Shown here: positions 1 through 8,787 of the stretch, in pieces
Numbering within the stretch: the first letter of the stretch is position 1
How the letters are laid out: each line of letters starts with the position of its first letter
Assembly (NCBI GenBank): GCA_934162665.1
Contig: CAKPJN010000001.1
Location: 124,001-188,000 of the forward strand
Origin: an uncultured Bacilli bacterium
Lineage (GTDB): Bacteria; Bacillota_I; Bacilli_A; RF39; UBA660
Direction: 5' to 3'
DNA length: 64,000 nt
Program-made: the position numbers and the translations under genes
The notes under the pieces: generated by a model
Seen by the model: only the letters and a program-made list of their open reading frames with translations
What the model was told of the DNA's origin: nothing
Databases searched by the model: none

Positions 1-457
1 CTTTTTTTTCTGTTAAATCATAGACTGTTTTAGAAATAGCGGTTGGATAATTTTCTCCCATTTTCATATAAGTTTTAACTAATTGATCAAATAGGGGATT
101 ATCGACTTGGGCTTTAGCGATTGTTGTTAATAAATCTATATCATCTATTTCACTACCAAAAACTAGCTTATCAACTTTTAAATTTTCTAATATAGTAATT
201 GCGCCATATGCAAAAATATCTGCTGATTGAGTTGCAAATATAAATGGTAACTCAACAACTAAATCGATTCCTGCTTTAATAGCAATTTCTGTTTTCTTCC
301 ATTTATCTATAATTGATGGTTCACCACGTTGTGTAAAGTTACCGCTTAATACAAGTATAATTGTATCATTTGGAAACATTTCTTTTATCTTTTTTAAATG
401 ATATAGGTGGCCATTATGAAATGGATTGTATTCTGCAATTATTCCAATACTTGCCAT
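1..457 (-). CDS. tmcAL: tRNA(Met) cytidine acetate ligase TmcAL (YlbM), N-terminal part
   Basis: The minus-strand frame starts MASIGIIAEYNPFHNGHLYH and runs off the left edge, so about the first 152 residues are present. The EYNPFHNGH nucleotidyltransferase signature and the following LSGNFTQRG segment are typical of TmcAL/YlbM, the enzyme that uses ATP and acetate to make N4-acetylcytidine at the wobble base of elongator tRNA-Met. An AGAGGAAT ribosome binding site lies 5 to 6 bases upstream of the ATG. It is transcribed divergently from the next gene. Identity is from family recall; the C-terminal part is outside the window. Confidence 0.9.
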   Translation of the reverse strand, partial: MASIGIIAEYNPFHNGHLYHLKKIKEMFPNDTIILVLSGNFTQRGEPSIIDKWKKTEIAIKAGIDLVVELPFIFATQSADIFAYGAITILENLKVDKLVFGSEIDDIDLLTTIAKAQVDNPLFDQLVKTYMKMGENYPTAISKTVYDLTEKK

Positions 458-546
458 GGTATTCCTCTTTTCTTGTTTCTTAATTTTAACATAAATATTA
501 AAAAAAACCAAGTTTACATTTGTGATTTATAAAAAAATGCTTCCTA

Positions 547-575
547 TTTACATATTTTAAATATTACGGTATAAT
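547..575 (+). promoter_or_regulatory. Sigma-A type promoter
   Basis: TTTACA at 547-552 and TATAAT at 570-575 are separated by exactly 17 bases. The promoter points at the exported-protein gene at 602. Confidence 0.7.
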
Positions 576-601
576 TTATTTTATGATAGAGGTGTTTAAC
601 T

Positions 602-1162
602 ATGAGTAGAGGTAGTTTAAGTAGAGAAAATAAAATTGTTATATCACTTATTATTTTGCTATTTTTTATTTGTATTATGGTAGGTAGTTATGCTATTTTT
701 GTAACTACGATGGAAGGTAAAAAATTAAATCAAATTTCTACTGGTACATTAACCTTAGAATTAGAAGAATCTAATCAAATAAACTTAATTTCTGCTGTTC
801 CTGTTTCTGATGAGAAGGGAAGACTTACTGATCCTTATAATTTTACTTTGAAAAATTTGGGAAGTGTAAAAGTTAAATATCAAATAACTGTTATTAATGA
901 TGATGTTGGGTATGAGAAAGATGGTTGTGTTAATAATAAATTATCATGGGGTAATATTAAATATCAATTAATTAAGAATGGTGTTTCTTCAGATGCTAAA
1001 ATTTTAACTACTGATAATGGAGTTATAGATGTAGGGGATATTTTACCTAAGACAGAAAATAAATATTCTTTAAGATTTTGGATAGATAGCGATTCTACTA
1101 ATGAGATCATGGGTAGACATTTTCATGGAAAAATAAAGATTGATGCAGTGATAGAAGAATAA
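602..1162 (+). CDS. Membrane-anchored TasA/camelysin-like exported protein
   Basis: A 186-residue protein with a short basic N-terminus, one hydrophobic segment at about residues 13-33 and an extracellular beta-rich domain. The hydrophobic stretch ending in GSYAIFV followed by ISTGTLTLEL resembles the SipW-dependent TasA/CotN/camelysin group, in which residues just after the signal read A.F...... and then T.G.. It has no other recognised domain. It stands alone with its own promoter and an AGAGGTG ribosome binding site. A surface matrix role is an inference from this resemblance; no SipW-type signal peptidase gene is visible in the window. Confidence 0.5.
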   Translation: MSRGSLSRENKIVISLIILLFFICIMVGSYAIFVTTMEGKKLNQISTGTLTLELEESNQINLISAVPVSDEKGRLTDPYNFTLKNLGSVKVKYQITVINDDVGYEKDGCVNNKLSWGNIKYQLIKNGVSSDAKILTTDNGVIDVGDILPKTENKYSLRFWIDSDSTNEIMGRHFHGKIKIDAVIEE

Positions 1163-1253
1163 TATCTTATTTAGAAAATTGTGGAGAAATGACTTCTTCT
1201 TTTTTTCTATTAATTTGCATAAAATATGTTATAATAAATAGGGATGTGATTTT

Positions 1254-2330
1254 ATGAGAGTAATCATTGCAGCGGGTGGAACTGGTGGTCATATATATCC
1301 AGCAATCGCCATTATAAATAAGATAAAAAAAGAAGATAAGAAAAGTGATATATTATATATAGGAACAACTGATAGAATGGAAAAAGATATAATACCAAAA
1401 TTAGGTATTAATTTTGTCGGCATTGAAATGGCTGGTTTAGATAGAAAAAATATATTTAAGAATATTAGCGTATTAATTAAGTATAAAAAAGCTATTAAGA
1501 AAGCTAAGGATGTAATAAAAGAATTTAACCCTGATATTGTAATTGGGGTTGGAGGTTATATTACAGCTCCGGTTATCTATGCTGCTCATAAATTAAAAAT
1601 AAAAACGATTATTCATGAACAAAATTCTATTCCAGGGGTATCAAATAAGTTTTTATCTAAGTTTGCAGATAAAGTGTGTGTTTCTTTACCTAAATCAGCA
1701 GTTTATTTTGATCCTAAGAAAACTGTATATACAGGTAATCCAAGAAGTGAAGAAATTATTAGTGTGCCTAAAGCATTTAAGTCTGAATTTGGTTTAGCTA
1801 GTAATAAAAAATTAGTTATTATTGTTATGGGGTCTTTAGGTTCTACAACAATGACTGAAAAATTAAAGGATATAGTTCCTAAATTTAAGGGTAAAAAGTA
1901 TCAAGTTTTATTAATAACTGGTAATAATTATTATGATAAGTATAAAGATATATCTTGTCCTGATAATGTGTCTATTGTACCATTTTTAAATAATTTAATT
2001 AATTTAATGAGGGATGCGGATTTAATTGTTTCAAGGGCTGGTGCTTCTACAATTGCTGAAGTTACGGCGATTGGACTTCCTTCTATTTTAGTACCATCTC
2101 CTTATGTTACACATAATCATCAAATGATGAATGCTAAAGAATTAGAAGAAATTGGCGCTTGTAAAATAATTGAAGAAGATAAGTTTTCTGCTGATACATT
2201 AATACCAGAAATAGATAAAATATTAAATGATAAATCGTTATATAATAGTATGCAACTTAGTACAAAAAGTTTAGGAGTAGTAGATTCTGCAACTAAGTTT
2301 TACAATGAAATTAGAAAGTTAATTGGGTGA
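1254..2330 (+). CDS. murG: UDP-GlcNAc--lipid I N-acetylglucosaminyltransferase MurG
   Basis: The 358-residue product adds GlcNAc to lipid I at the inner membrane face to form lipid II. The N-terminal glycine-rich loop GGTGGHIYPA is at residues 9-18, the HEQNSIPG motif lies near residue 122, and the C-terminal domain has SRAGASTIAE and the donor-site HNHQ segment. Length matches the family. A TATAAT box is at 1230-1235 and the SD is GGATGTG. The stop is 5 bases before the murB ATG, starting a tight murG-murB-divIB-glycosyltransferase operon. Confidence 0.96.
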   Translation: MRVIIAAGGTGGHIYPAIAIINKIKKEDKKSDILYIGTTDRMEKDIIPKLGINFVGIEMAGLDRKNIFKNISVLIKYKKAIKKAKDVIKEFNPDIVIGVGGYITAPVIYAAHKLKIKTIIHEQNSIPGVSNKFLSKFADKVCVSLPKSAVYFDPKKTVYTGNPRSEEIISVPKAFKSEFGLASNKKLVIIVMGSLGSTTMTEKLKDIVPKFKGKKYQVLLITGNNYYDKYKDISCPDNVSIVPFLNNLINLMRDADLIVSRAGASTIAEVTAIGLPSILVPSPYVTHNHQMMNAKELEEIGACKIIEEDKFSADTLIPEIDKILNDKSLYNSMQLSTKSLGVVDSATKFYNEIRKLIG

Positions 2331-2335
2331 AGTTC

Positions 2336-3241
2336 ATGGATGAGGCAATAAAAAAAATTGAAAAAAATAATATTGGAAGAATAGAAAAAGATGTTTTTTT
2401 AAGTAAATATACGACATATAAGGCTGGTGGACTTGCTAAATATATTGTATATCCTAAGAATACATCAAAGTTAGTTGAATTACTTAAAATTTTAAAAAGA
2501 TATAATATTAATTTCAAAGTACTTGGTAATGGCTCTAATTTATTATTTAGCGATAAAATTTATGATGGTGTTTTAATTAAATTAAATGAGTTTAATGAAG
2601 TTGAGTTTTTTGATAAAAAGGTTAAGGTTGGTGCTGGATATTCGTTAGTAAAATTATCAATGTTATGTGCTAAACATGGTCTTACTGGCCTTGAATTTGC
2701 TTCAGGTATTCCAGGAACTGTTGGTGGTGCGATATATATGAACGCTGGAGCATATAAGAGTGATATGGGATATGTTGTTCAAGAGATAAAAGTTTTAACA
2801 CCAGATTTTAGAATTATTACTTTGGAAAATAGGGAGTTGAATTTTCATTATAGAAGCTCATTTTTACAGTTTCACCCTAATTATATATGTTTGGAAGCAA
2901 TTATCAAATTGGAGAAGGGTAATAAAACATCTATCGAAAATTTGATAAAAGAAAGAAGAAAAAGAAGAATAGAATCACAACCTTTAGAGTATCCTTCAGC
3001 TGGTTCTGTATTTCGTAATCCCGATGGAGGATTTGCTGGTAAGATGATTGAAGATTTAGGCCTAAAAGGATTACGTAAAGGAGGCGCAATGGTCAGTGAA
3101 AAGCATGCAAACTTTATTGTTAATACTGGTGGGGCTAGTAGTAAAGATATAAAAGACTTGATTGATTATGTTCATGATAAAGTAAAAGAAAAATATAACG
3201 TAGATTTAAAAGTAGAACAAGAATTTGTTAATTGGGAGTAG
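2336..3241 (+). CDS. murB: UDP-N-acetylenolpyruvoylglucosamine reductase MurB
   Basis: The enzyme reduces UDP-GlcNAc-enolpyruvate to UDP-MurNAc with NADPH and FAD in the cytoplasm. The FAD-binding part has YTTYKAGG, LGNGSNLL and ASGIPGTVGGA; the active-site serine is in SAGSVFRNP (about residue 224) and the C-terminal glutamate in VEQEF. It lacks the extra loop of E. coli MurB, so it is type II. A GTG lies at 2327 overlapping the murG stop, but the GGGTGA ribosome binding site (2325-2330) fits the ATG at 2336, which I use. Confidence 0.95.
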   Translation: MDEAIKKIEKNNIGRIEKDVFLSKYTTYKAGGLAKYIVYPKNTSKLVELLKILKRYNINFKVLGNGSNLLFSDKIYDGVLIKLNEFNEVEFFDKKVKVGAGYSLVKLSMLCAKHGLTGLEFASGIPGTVGGAIYMNAGAYKSDMGYVVQEIKVLTPDFRIITLENRELNFHYRSSFLQFHPNYICLEAIIKLEKGNKTSIENLIKERRKRRIESQPLEYPSAGSVFRNPDGGFAGKMIEDLGLKGLRKGGAMVSEKHANFIVNTGGASSKDIKDLIDYVHDKVKEKYNVDLKVEQEFVNWE

Positions 3242-3246
3242 ATAAA

Positions 3247-3936
3247 ATGGCAAAGAAGATAGTAAAGAAAAGAAAATTAAAAGTTTTAAATTTATTTATA
3301 GTACTTTTAGTTATAGGAGCGCTATCTTTTTTTGGTGTATTTATTTTTAAACTTCCAATAAAGAATATAATAATTAAAGGAAATAATTATTTAAATGATG
3401 ATTATATTATTGAACTTGCTAATATAAAAGATTATCCTAGTTTTTTAGCTACTACTAATAAATATATTAAAGATAGATTGAAAAAATCTTCTTATATAGA
3501 AAGTGTTAGTATAGAAAGAAAGTTTTTTAATGTATTAGTTATTTCTATTAAAGAGAATAGGCCATTATTTACTAATAACGTTAATAAAACTGTTGTTTTT
3601 GAAAATAAAAAAGAAGTAAAAAATGAAGATGTTATCAGTGTATTTAGAATTCCTAGATTGATTAATTATGTTCCTGATAATAAATATAATAGTTTTATAA
3701 AGGGTATGAAAAATATTAATAATGATGTTTTGGGAAAAATTTCTGATATTGAATATCAACCTAATGAATATGATAAAGATAGATTTTTACTTTATATGGA
3801 TGATGGTAATATGGTCTATCTTACTTTAACAAAGTTTAAAGCAATAAATTATTATAATGATGTTTTATCTCAACTTGAAAATAAAAAGGGTATTTTATAT
3901 TTAGATAGTGGAAATCATTTTCAAGTTAAGGAGTAG
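3247..3936 (+). CDS. divIB: Cell division protein FtsQ/DivIB
   Basis: A bitopic membrane protein: a lysine-rich cytoplasmic N-terminus, one membrane segment at about residues 16-36, and an extracellular POTRA domain that starts at IKNIIIKGNNYL. This is the architecture of DivIB/FtsQ, part of the FtsQ-FtsL-FtsB divisome subcomplex. The length (229 aa) is close to other DivIB proteins. ATG 3247 follows GGGAG with good spacing, 5 bases after murB, which is the usual mur neighbourhood for this gene. Confidence 0.88.
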   Translation: MAKKIVKKRKLKVLNLFIVLLVIGALSFFGVFIFKLPIKNIIIKGNNYLNDDYIIELANIKDYPSFLATTNKYIKDRLKKSSYIESVSIERKFFNVLVISIKENRPLFTNNVNKTVVFENKKEVKNEDVISVFRIPRLINYVPDNKYNSFIKGMKNINNDVLGKISDIEYQPNEYDKDRFLLYMDDGNMVYLTLTKFKAINYYNDVLSQLENKKGILYLDSGNHFQVKE

Positions 3937-3942
3937 GATAAT

Positions 3943-5277
3943 ATGTATAAAATTAGACCTTATTTAAAATATATATTTTTATTTATCTTATTTTTAGTAT
4001 TTAATATTTTTGTAATATCACTTTGTGGTGATGAGATTTGGAATTATGGATTTTCCTATAATATACATAAATGGTTAATACCATATAAAGATTTTAATAT
4101 GGTTATTACGCCTTTTTTTCCTTTTTTAATGTCTATACCTTTTAATTTATTCGGTACTAATATTTTAGTCTTTGATATTTTCCAGTCATTTATTTTAGTT
4201 ATACTAAGTTATTATATATTTAAAATGTTAGGTAATAGAGGATGGTTTTGTTTACTATTTTTATTTATTCCTACAGTAGTTACTTTTCCTAGTTATAATG
4301 TTTTTTTACTTTTGTTATTTGTTTTTTTAATATATTTAGAAGATAAAGAAGTAAAAAGCAATTATTTAATAGGGTTTGTTTTGGGACTTACTTTATTAAC
4401 AAAACAAAGTGTTGGAGTATGTTTATTATTACCAAGTTTATATTATATAAAGAATAAAGATGTTATTTTAAAACGATTTGTTGGTTTTTTAATACCTATT
4501 AGTGTTTTTATTGTATATTTAATTTTTACTGATTCTTATATTGAATTTATAGATTTATGTGTTTTGGGACTTTTGGATTTTTCTAAAAATAGTAATGGTT
4601 TTAACTTGTTTGCTTTTTTATCTTTAATCTTAATAATATATATAATAAAAAGTATTATTAAATCACCTAGAAGTATAAAAAATTATTACTTATTATCTTT
4701 TTTTAGTATTGTTTTACCTTTATTTGATTTATATCATTTTCAAATATTTTTTGTGGCTTTTCTTTTTATAGTTTTACCTAATTGTAAGAGAGATTATTTT
4801 AATTATAAATTATTGATGATAGGGATAGTTTTAAATGTTTTTTTTGTTTCTATGTATTATGATTTGAAAAGTCACCATTATATTTATCCTAATAATATTA
4901 ATAATTTTAATTATAAGTTTATTAATGATAATGAGGTTAGTTTTACTTTGGAAGTTAATAAATTTTTAAAGGATAATGCTTCAAAGAAAGTTGTGTTTTT
5001 ATGTACTGATTCTTATTATTTTAAGTTAATTAATGATTGGAAAATTGGATGGTTAGATTTAGTAAATTATGGTAATTGGGGATATCATGGAAGTAAAAAA
5101 CTTATGAGTGAAATAAAAAATAATGATCAAGATACAATTTATATTATTAATAGGGATGAGATAGATACTAAGGGGAATCAAACAGATAAAGACGCAGTTA
5201 GGTATGTTTTAAAGCATGGTAAAAAAATTGAGACTATTCGTATTTATGATATGTATGTATTGGATAAAAACAATTAA
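3943..5277 (+). CDS. GT-C fold membrane glycosyltransferase (PMT/ArnT-like)
   Basis: A polytopic protein of 444 residues with about ten hydrophobic helices. After the first helix comes GDEIWNYGF, the acidic pair in the first extracellular loop that catalyses transfer in lipid-phosphate-sugar-dependent (GT39/PMT/ArnT-like) enzymes, followed by IPYKDFNMVITPFFPF, a second typical family segment. The C-terminal 130 residues form a mostly soluble outer domain. It follows divIB by 6 bases and probably belongs to that operon. The acceptor cannot be named; a role in decorating surface glycans or proteins is an inference. Confidence 0.7.
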   Translation: MYKIRPYLKYIFLFILFLVFNIFVISLCGDEIWNYGFSYNIHKWLIPYKDFNMVITPFFPFLMSIPFNLFGTNILVFDIFQSFILVILSYYIFKMLGNRGWFCLLFLFIPTVVTFPSYNVFLLLLFVFLIYLEDKEVKSNYLIGFVLGLTLLTKQSVGVCLLLPSLYYIKNKDVILKRFVGFLIPISVFIVYLIFTDSYIEFIDLCVLGLLDFSKNSNGFNLFAFLSLILIIYIIKSIIKSPRSIKNYYLLSFFSIVLPLFDLYHFQIFFVAFLFIVLPNCKRDYFNYKLLMIGIVLNVFFVSMYYDLKSHHYIYPNNINNFNYKFINDNEVSFTLEVNKFLKDNASKKVVFLCTDSYYFKLINDWKIGWLDLVNYGNWGYHGSKKLMSEIKNNDQDTIYIINRDEIDTKGNQTDKDAVRYVLKHGKKIETIRIYDMYVLDKNN

Positions 5278-5289
5278 TTTTAAAACTTC

Positions 5290-5318
5290 TTGGTAAAAAT
5301 ATAATTTTATAGTATAAT
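5290..5318 (+). promoter_or_regulatory. Promoter for ftsA-ftsZ
   Basis: TTGGTA at 5290-5295 and TATAAT at 5313-5318, with 17 bases between, upstream of ftsA. It would separate ftsA-ftsZ from the murG operon. Confidence 0.65.
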
Positions 5319-5345
5319 TGATATAGTAAGATTGGAGATGCTAAT

Positions 5346-6584
5346 ATGGGTTGTGTATATACTAGTATTGAACTTGGTACTAATAGTATTAAAATTATTG
5401 TTAGTGAAAAGGTAGATAAAAAGTTTCATGTATTGGCATCTACATGTGAAAAATCAGAAGGTATTAAGAATGGTCAAATAGAAGATACTAAGCTAAGCGT
5501 TAATGCTTGTAAGAGGGCATTAAAAAAGATTAATGAAATGCTTGGAATTAAAATTACAAAAGTAGTTGCTTGTGTTGCTCCTACTAATTGTCAGATGGAT
5601 ATAGTGGTAGGTAGTGTTAATGTTATTGACCCTAAGGAAATTAGTGGTGAAGATATTGTTGCAGTATTAAAAGATGCATTAGTTGGTCAAGTAAAAGAGG
5701 AGTATGAGATTATTACTTCTATACCAATTAGTTTTAAAGTTGATGATAAAGAAAATATTAAAGATCCTAAAGGAATGGCTGGTAGTACTTTAGAGACTAA
5801 AGTGGTAATTACTACATTACCTAAAGAACCTTTATATAGAATTTTAGAAGTTTTAAAACTTAGTGGTGTTGAGACAATAGATATGGCATTTACTTCTACG
5901 GGAGATTATTACGCTATTAAAAATAATCGTACTTCATCTTTGGTAGGAGCGATTATAAATATCGGTGAGACTTCTACTAATGTTTCAATATTTAATAAAG
6001 GTATACAAGTAAAGAATAGTTTAATTCCAGTTGGTAGTAAGAATGTTGATCATGATATATCATATATTTTTAAAACAGCAATGGCAGAATCCAGACGTTT
6101 AAAAGAGAATTTTGCTGTTAGTATGCAAAGTTTAGCTGATGAAAATGATAAGATAGAAGTTATATTAAAAAGTGGTGAGAAGAAGGAAATTTCTCAGGTT
6201 GGTATCTCTAAAGTTGTTGAAGCAAGACTTGATGAAATATTAAAACTTTCAAAAAATGAGATAAAAAACTTAACAAAACGTGAAATACGTTATATAATTA
6301 TAACAGGTGGACTAAGTGAGATAGCAGGTTTTCAATATATAGTAGATGAAAAGTTTGGTTCTATCGCTAAGATTTGTAATATTACCACTATGGGTGTAAG
6401 ACACAACAAATATAGTAGTGTATTAGGAGTTGCGAAATATTTTGATGAAAAACTTTCTTTACGAGGAAAGAGTTATAATATGTTTAGTGACGAAGATATA
6501 AATAATTTAATATCTACCCAACAAAAAATAACAAATAGTGAAAATATAATTAGTAAAGTTTTTGGACATTTTTTTGATAATTAA
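5346..6584 (+). CDS. ftsA: Cell division protein FtsA
   Basis: An actin-like ATPase that tethers FtsZ to the membrane. The phosphate-1 segment is IELGTNSIKI at residues 8-17, the second phosphate loop is INIGETSTNV, and the adenosine motif region contains IIITGGLSEIAG. The extreme C-terminus (IISKVFGHFFDN) is a short amphipathic helix suited to membrane targeting. The 412-residue length is normal. It sits 12 bases upstream of ftsZ, its usual partner. Confidence 0.93.
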   Translation: MGCVYTSIELGTNSIKIIVSEKVDKKFHVLASTCEKSEGIKNGQIEDTKLSVNACKRALKKINEMLGIKITKVVACVAPTNCQMDIVVGSVNVIDPKEISGEDIVAVLKDALVGQVKEEYEIITSIPISFKVDDKENIKDPKGMAGSTLETKVVITTLPKEPLYRILEVLKLSGVETIDMAFTSTGDYYAIKNNRTSSLVGAIINIGETSTNVSIFNKGIQVKNSLIPVGSKNVDHDISYIFKTAMAESRRLKENFAVSMQSLADENDKIEVILKSGEKKEISQVGISKVVEARLDEILKLSKNEIKNLTKREIRYIIITGGLSEIAGFQYIVDEKFGSIAKICNITTMGVRHNKYSSVLGVAKYFDEKLSLRGKSYNMFSDEDINNLISTQQKITNSENIISKVFGHFFDN

Positions 6585-6596
6585 GGAGGACTAGGT

Positions 6597-7715
6597 ATGT
6601 TAGGCGGATTAGAAATGGATCAATTAGCAAAAATAAAAGTAATTGGACTTGGTGGAGGTGGAGGAAATGCCATTAACCGAATGATAGAATCAGGAGTTAA
6701 GGGTGTTGAATTTATCGCTGCTAATACAGATTTACAAGTTTTGAATACATCTAAGGCTGATGTTAAAATCCAAATTGGATCATCTTTAACTGATGGACTT
6801 GGTGCAGGAGCTAAGCCTGAAGTTGGAAGGGAAGCTGCTGTAGAATCTAAGAAGGAAATAGAAGATGCTCTAGCTGGAGCAGATATGGTATTTATTACTT
6901 GTGGAATGGGTGGAGGAACCGGAACAGGTGCTGCCCCTGTAGTTGCAGAAATAGCTCAGAGTCTTGGAGCTTTGACTGTAGCGATTGTTACAAAACCATT
7001 CTCATTTGAAGGTAAGAAAAGAATGAGTAATGCTTTAGCTGGTATAGAAGAAATTAAAAAGCATGTAGATACTTTAATTGTTATACCAAATGATAGATTA
7101 AGAGAAATCATTGATAAAACTACACCAATGCTTGAAGCATTTAAAGAAGTTGATAATGTACTTCGTCGTGGTGTTCAATCAATTTCAGATTTAATTGCTG
7201 TTGTTGGTCTTGTTAACCTTGATTTTGCTGATGTTAAAGCTGTTATGGAAAAATCAGGTCGTGCAATTATTGGTATTGGTATTGGAATGGGAGAAGATAG
7301 GGCAATTGAAGCTGCAAAGCAAGCTGTATCATCACCATTACTTGAAACTTCAATAGATGGAGCAACAGATGCAATTATCAATATTACTGGTGGTGTTAAT
7401 TTAACATTATTTGAAGCTGAGCAAGCTGCTGAAGTTGTTAGAAGTGCATCAGGTACTGATATTAATACAATATTTGGTTCTGTAATTAATGAAAACTTAT
7501 CTGATGAAGTTATTGTAACTGTAATAGCAACTGGCTTTGATAAGAGTAAACCACAAATTACTGAAACACCAGTATTTAGTAATGCTACATCAAGAAGGAG
7601 AGAAGTTCCTGTTTCATATACTTCTCAAATTACTGAAACTCTTGATGATAATGATTCTGATGATTCTAATGGTGATTTTGATTTACCACCTTTTTTAAGA
7701 GATAGAAATTATTAA
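6597..7715 (+). CDS. ftsZ: Cell division GTPase FtsZ
   Basis: The tubulin-like GTPase that forms the Z ring. The tubulin signature [10 protein letters not shown], the N-terminal [13 protein letters not shown] loop and the synergy loop [11 protein letters not shown] are all intact. The C-terminal conserved peptide ([11 protein letters not shown]) that binds FtsA is at the very end, after an acidic linker. A strong AAGGAGGA site supports the ATG at 6597; the ATG at 6615 is a less likely alternative. A terminator follows. Confidence 0.98.
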   Translation: MLGGLEMDQLAKIKVIGLGGGGGNAINRMIESGVKGVEFIAANTDLQVLNTSKADVKIQIGSSLTDGLGAGAKPEVGREAAVESKKEIEDALAGADMVFITCGMGGGTGTGAAPVVAEIAQSLGALTVAIVTKPFSFEGKKRMSNALAGIEEIKKHVDTLIVIPNDRLREIIDKTTPMLEAFKEVDNVLRRGVQSISDLIAVVGLVNLDFADVKAVMEKSGRAIIGIGIGMGEDRAIEAAKQAVSSPLLETSIDGATDAIINITGGVNLTLFEAEQAAEVVRSASGTDINTIFGSVINENLSDEVIVTVIATGFDKSKPQITETPVFSNATSRRREVPVSYTSQITETLDDNDSDDSNGDFDLPPFLRDRNY

Positions 7716-7730
7716 AATTGAATAAAAAAT

Positions 7731-7765
7731 AAGAACTCTTGAAATAATTCTTGAGTTCTTTATTT
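7731..7765. terminator. Bidirectional terminator between ftsZ and the arginase gene
   Basis: AAGAACTC (7731-7738) pairs with GAGTTCTT (7753-7760) around an inner GAA/TTC pair, with T-rich sequence on both outer sides. It sits between convergent genes. Confidence 0.75.
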
Positions 7766-7796
7766 TGTTATTAACTATTTGAAAATTTTTATATAT

Positions 7797-8684
7797 TTAA
7801 TTCTTTTTATAGTTTTCTACTGCTCTTATTGTTTGAGCTAGTATGTTAACAGCAATTTGTTCTGTTTTTCTATTTACATCACGTAATGGATTAAATTCTA
7901 CTAAGTCGTAAGATGATATTTTATCTAATTTTTTTAATATGAATTCATTTATCTTCATAGCTTCTTCTTCATTAATACCATCAAATTCTGGAATAGATAC
8001 ACCTGGAGCTACTTCTGGATCTATAACATCTAGATCATAGCTTATATGGATACTTTTTGCTCTTTCTCCAGCAATCTTAAAAGCTTGTTCCATGATTTTT
8101 TCTACACCTTGTTCTTTTATATCTTTAGTTGTAAATACTGTAATTCCAGAATATTTAATATTTTCTTTTTCTTTTTCATCAATTGCTCTAGCACCAACTA
8201 CAACAGTTTTAGCAGCTTGAATAACTTTACCTTTATGAAAATATCGAAGTTCATTATTTTTATAACCATTTATAGCCGCAAGAGGTAGGCCATGAATGTT
8301 ACCTGTTATAGTTGTTTCAAAAGTATTGTAATCGGGATGGGCATCAATCCAAATAATACCGATATTTTCATTTATAGCGGCATCAGCTAATGCACTAGAG
8401 ACTACAACTGAATGATCTCCTCCAATAAGAATTGGAAAATAGTCTTGCTTCATTTTTTCTAAGATGGTGTTATAAAGTTTGGTATTGAATTTATCTATTT
8501 CATATTCATTTTTTCTTCTATCAGATAAATTTCTACTTTTAATTATATTTTCATCTTGAACAAAAGAAATCTTTTCTCCTTTGTAAAAATCATTTAAATC
8601 ATTTAATAATTGAGTTGGACCTAAATGGGCACCATCAATATGTACTCCTAGGTCACTTCCAGCTCCCACTAATATTGTTTTCAT
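7797..8684 (-). CDS. Ureohydrolase, arginase-like
   Basis: A 295-residue metalloenzyme of the arginase/agmatinase/formiminoglutamase family, which hydrolyses guanidino groups at a binuclear manganese centre. The three metal motifs are present: GGDHS, DAHPD and SYDLDVIDP. The arrangement GAHLGPTQLL near the start and FNPLRDVNRKTEQIAV near the end looks most like arginase (RocF), but substrate choice is not certain. A GTG at 8693 is in frame, but AAAGGTG is placed 6 bases from the ATG at 8684. The gene stands alone, convergent to ftsZ. Confidence 0.8.
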   Translation of the reverse strand: MKTILVGAGSDLGVHIDGAHLGPTQLLNDLNDFYKGEKISFVQDENIIKSRNLSDRRKNEYEIDKFNTKLYNTILEKMKQDYFPILIGGDHSVVVSSALADAAINENIGIIWIDAHPDYNTFETTITGNIHGLPLAAINGYKNNELRYFHKGKVIQAAKTVVVGARAIDEKEKENIKYSGITVFTTKDIKEQGVEKIMEQAFKIAGERAKSIHISYDLDVIDPEVAPGVSIPEFDGINEEEAMKINEFILKKLDKISSYDLVEFNPLRDVNRKTEQIAVNILAQTIRAVENYKKN

Positions 8685-8787
8685 TTTCGTCACCTTTATT
8701 AATTTTAACTTAAAATTTTGTCAATATCAAGTAAAAGACTTTAATTTTTCTATTGTTTACTGTATAATTAAAGAAGGTGATAGAAAA

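Noticed and set aside
7175..7381. Open frame on the minus strand inside ftsZ
   Set aside because: Lies fully in a strongly conserved gene, has no ribosome binding site and no family resemblance; a shadow of ftsZ codon usage.
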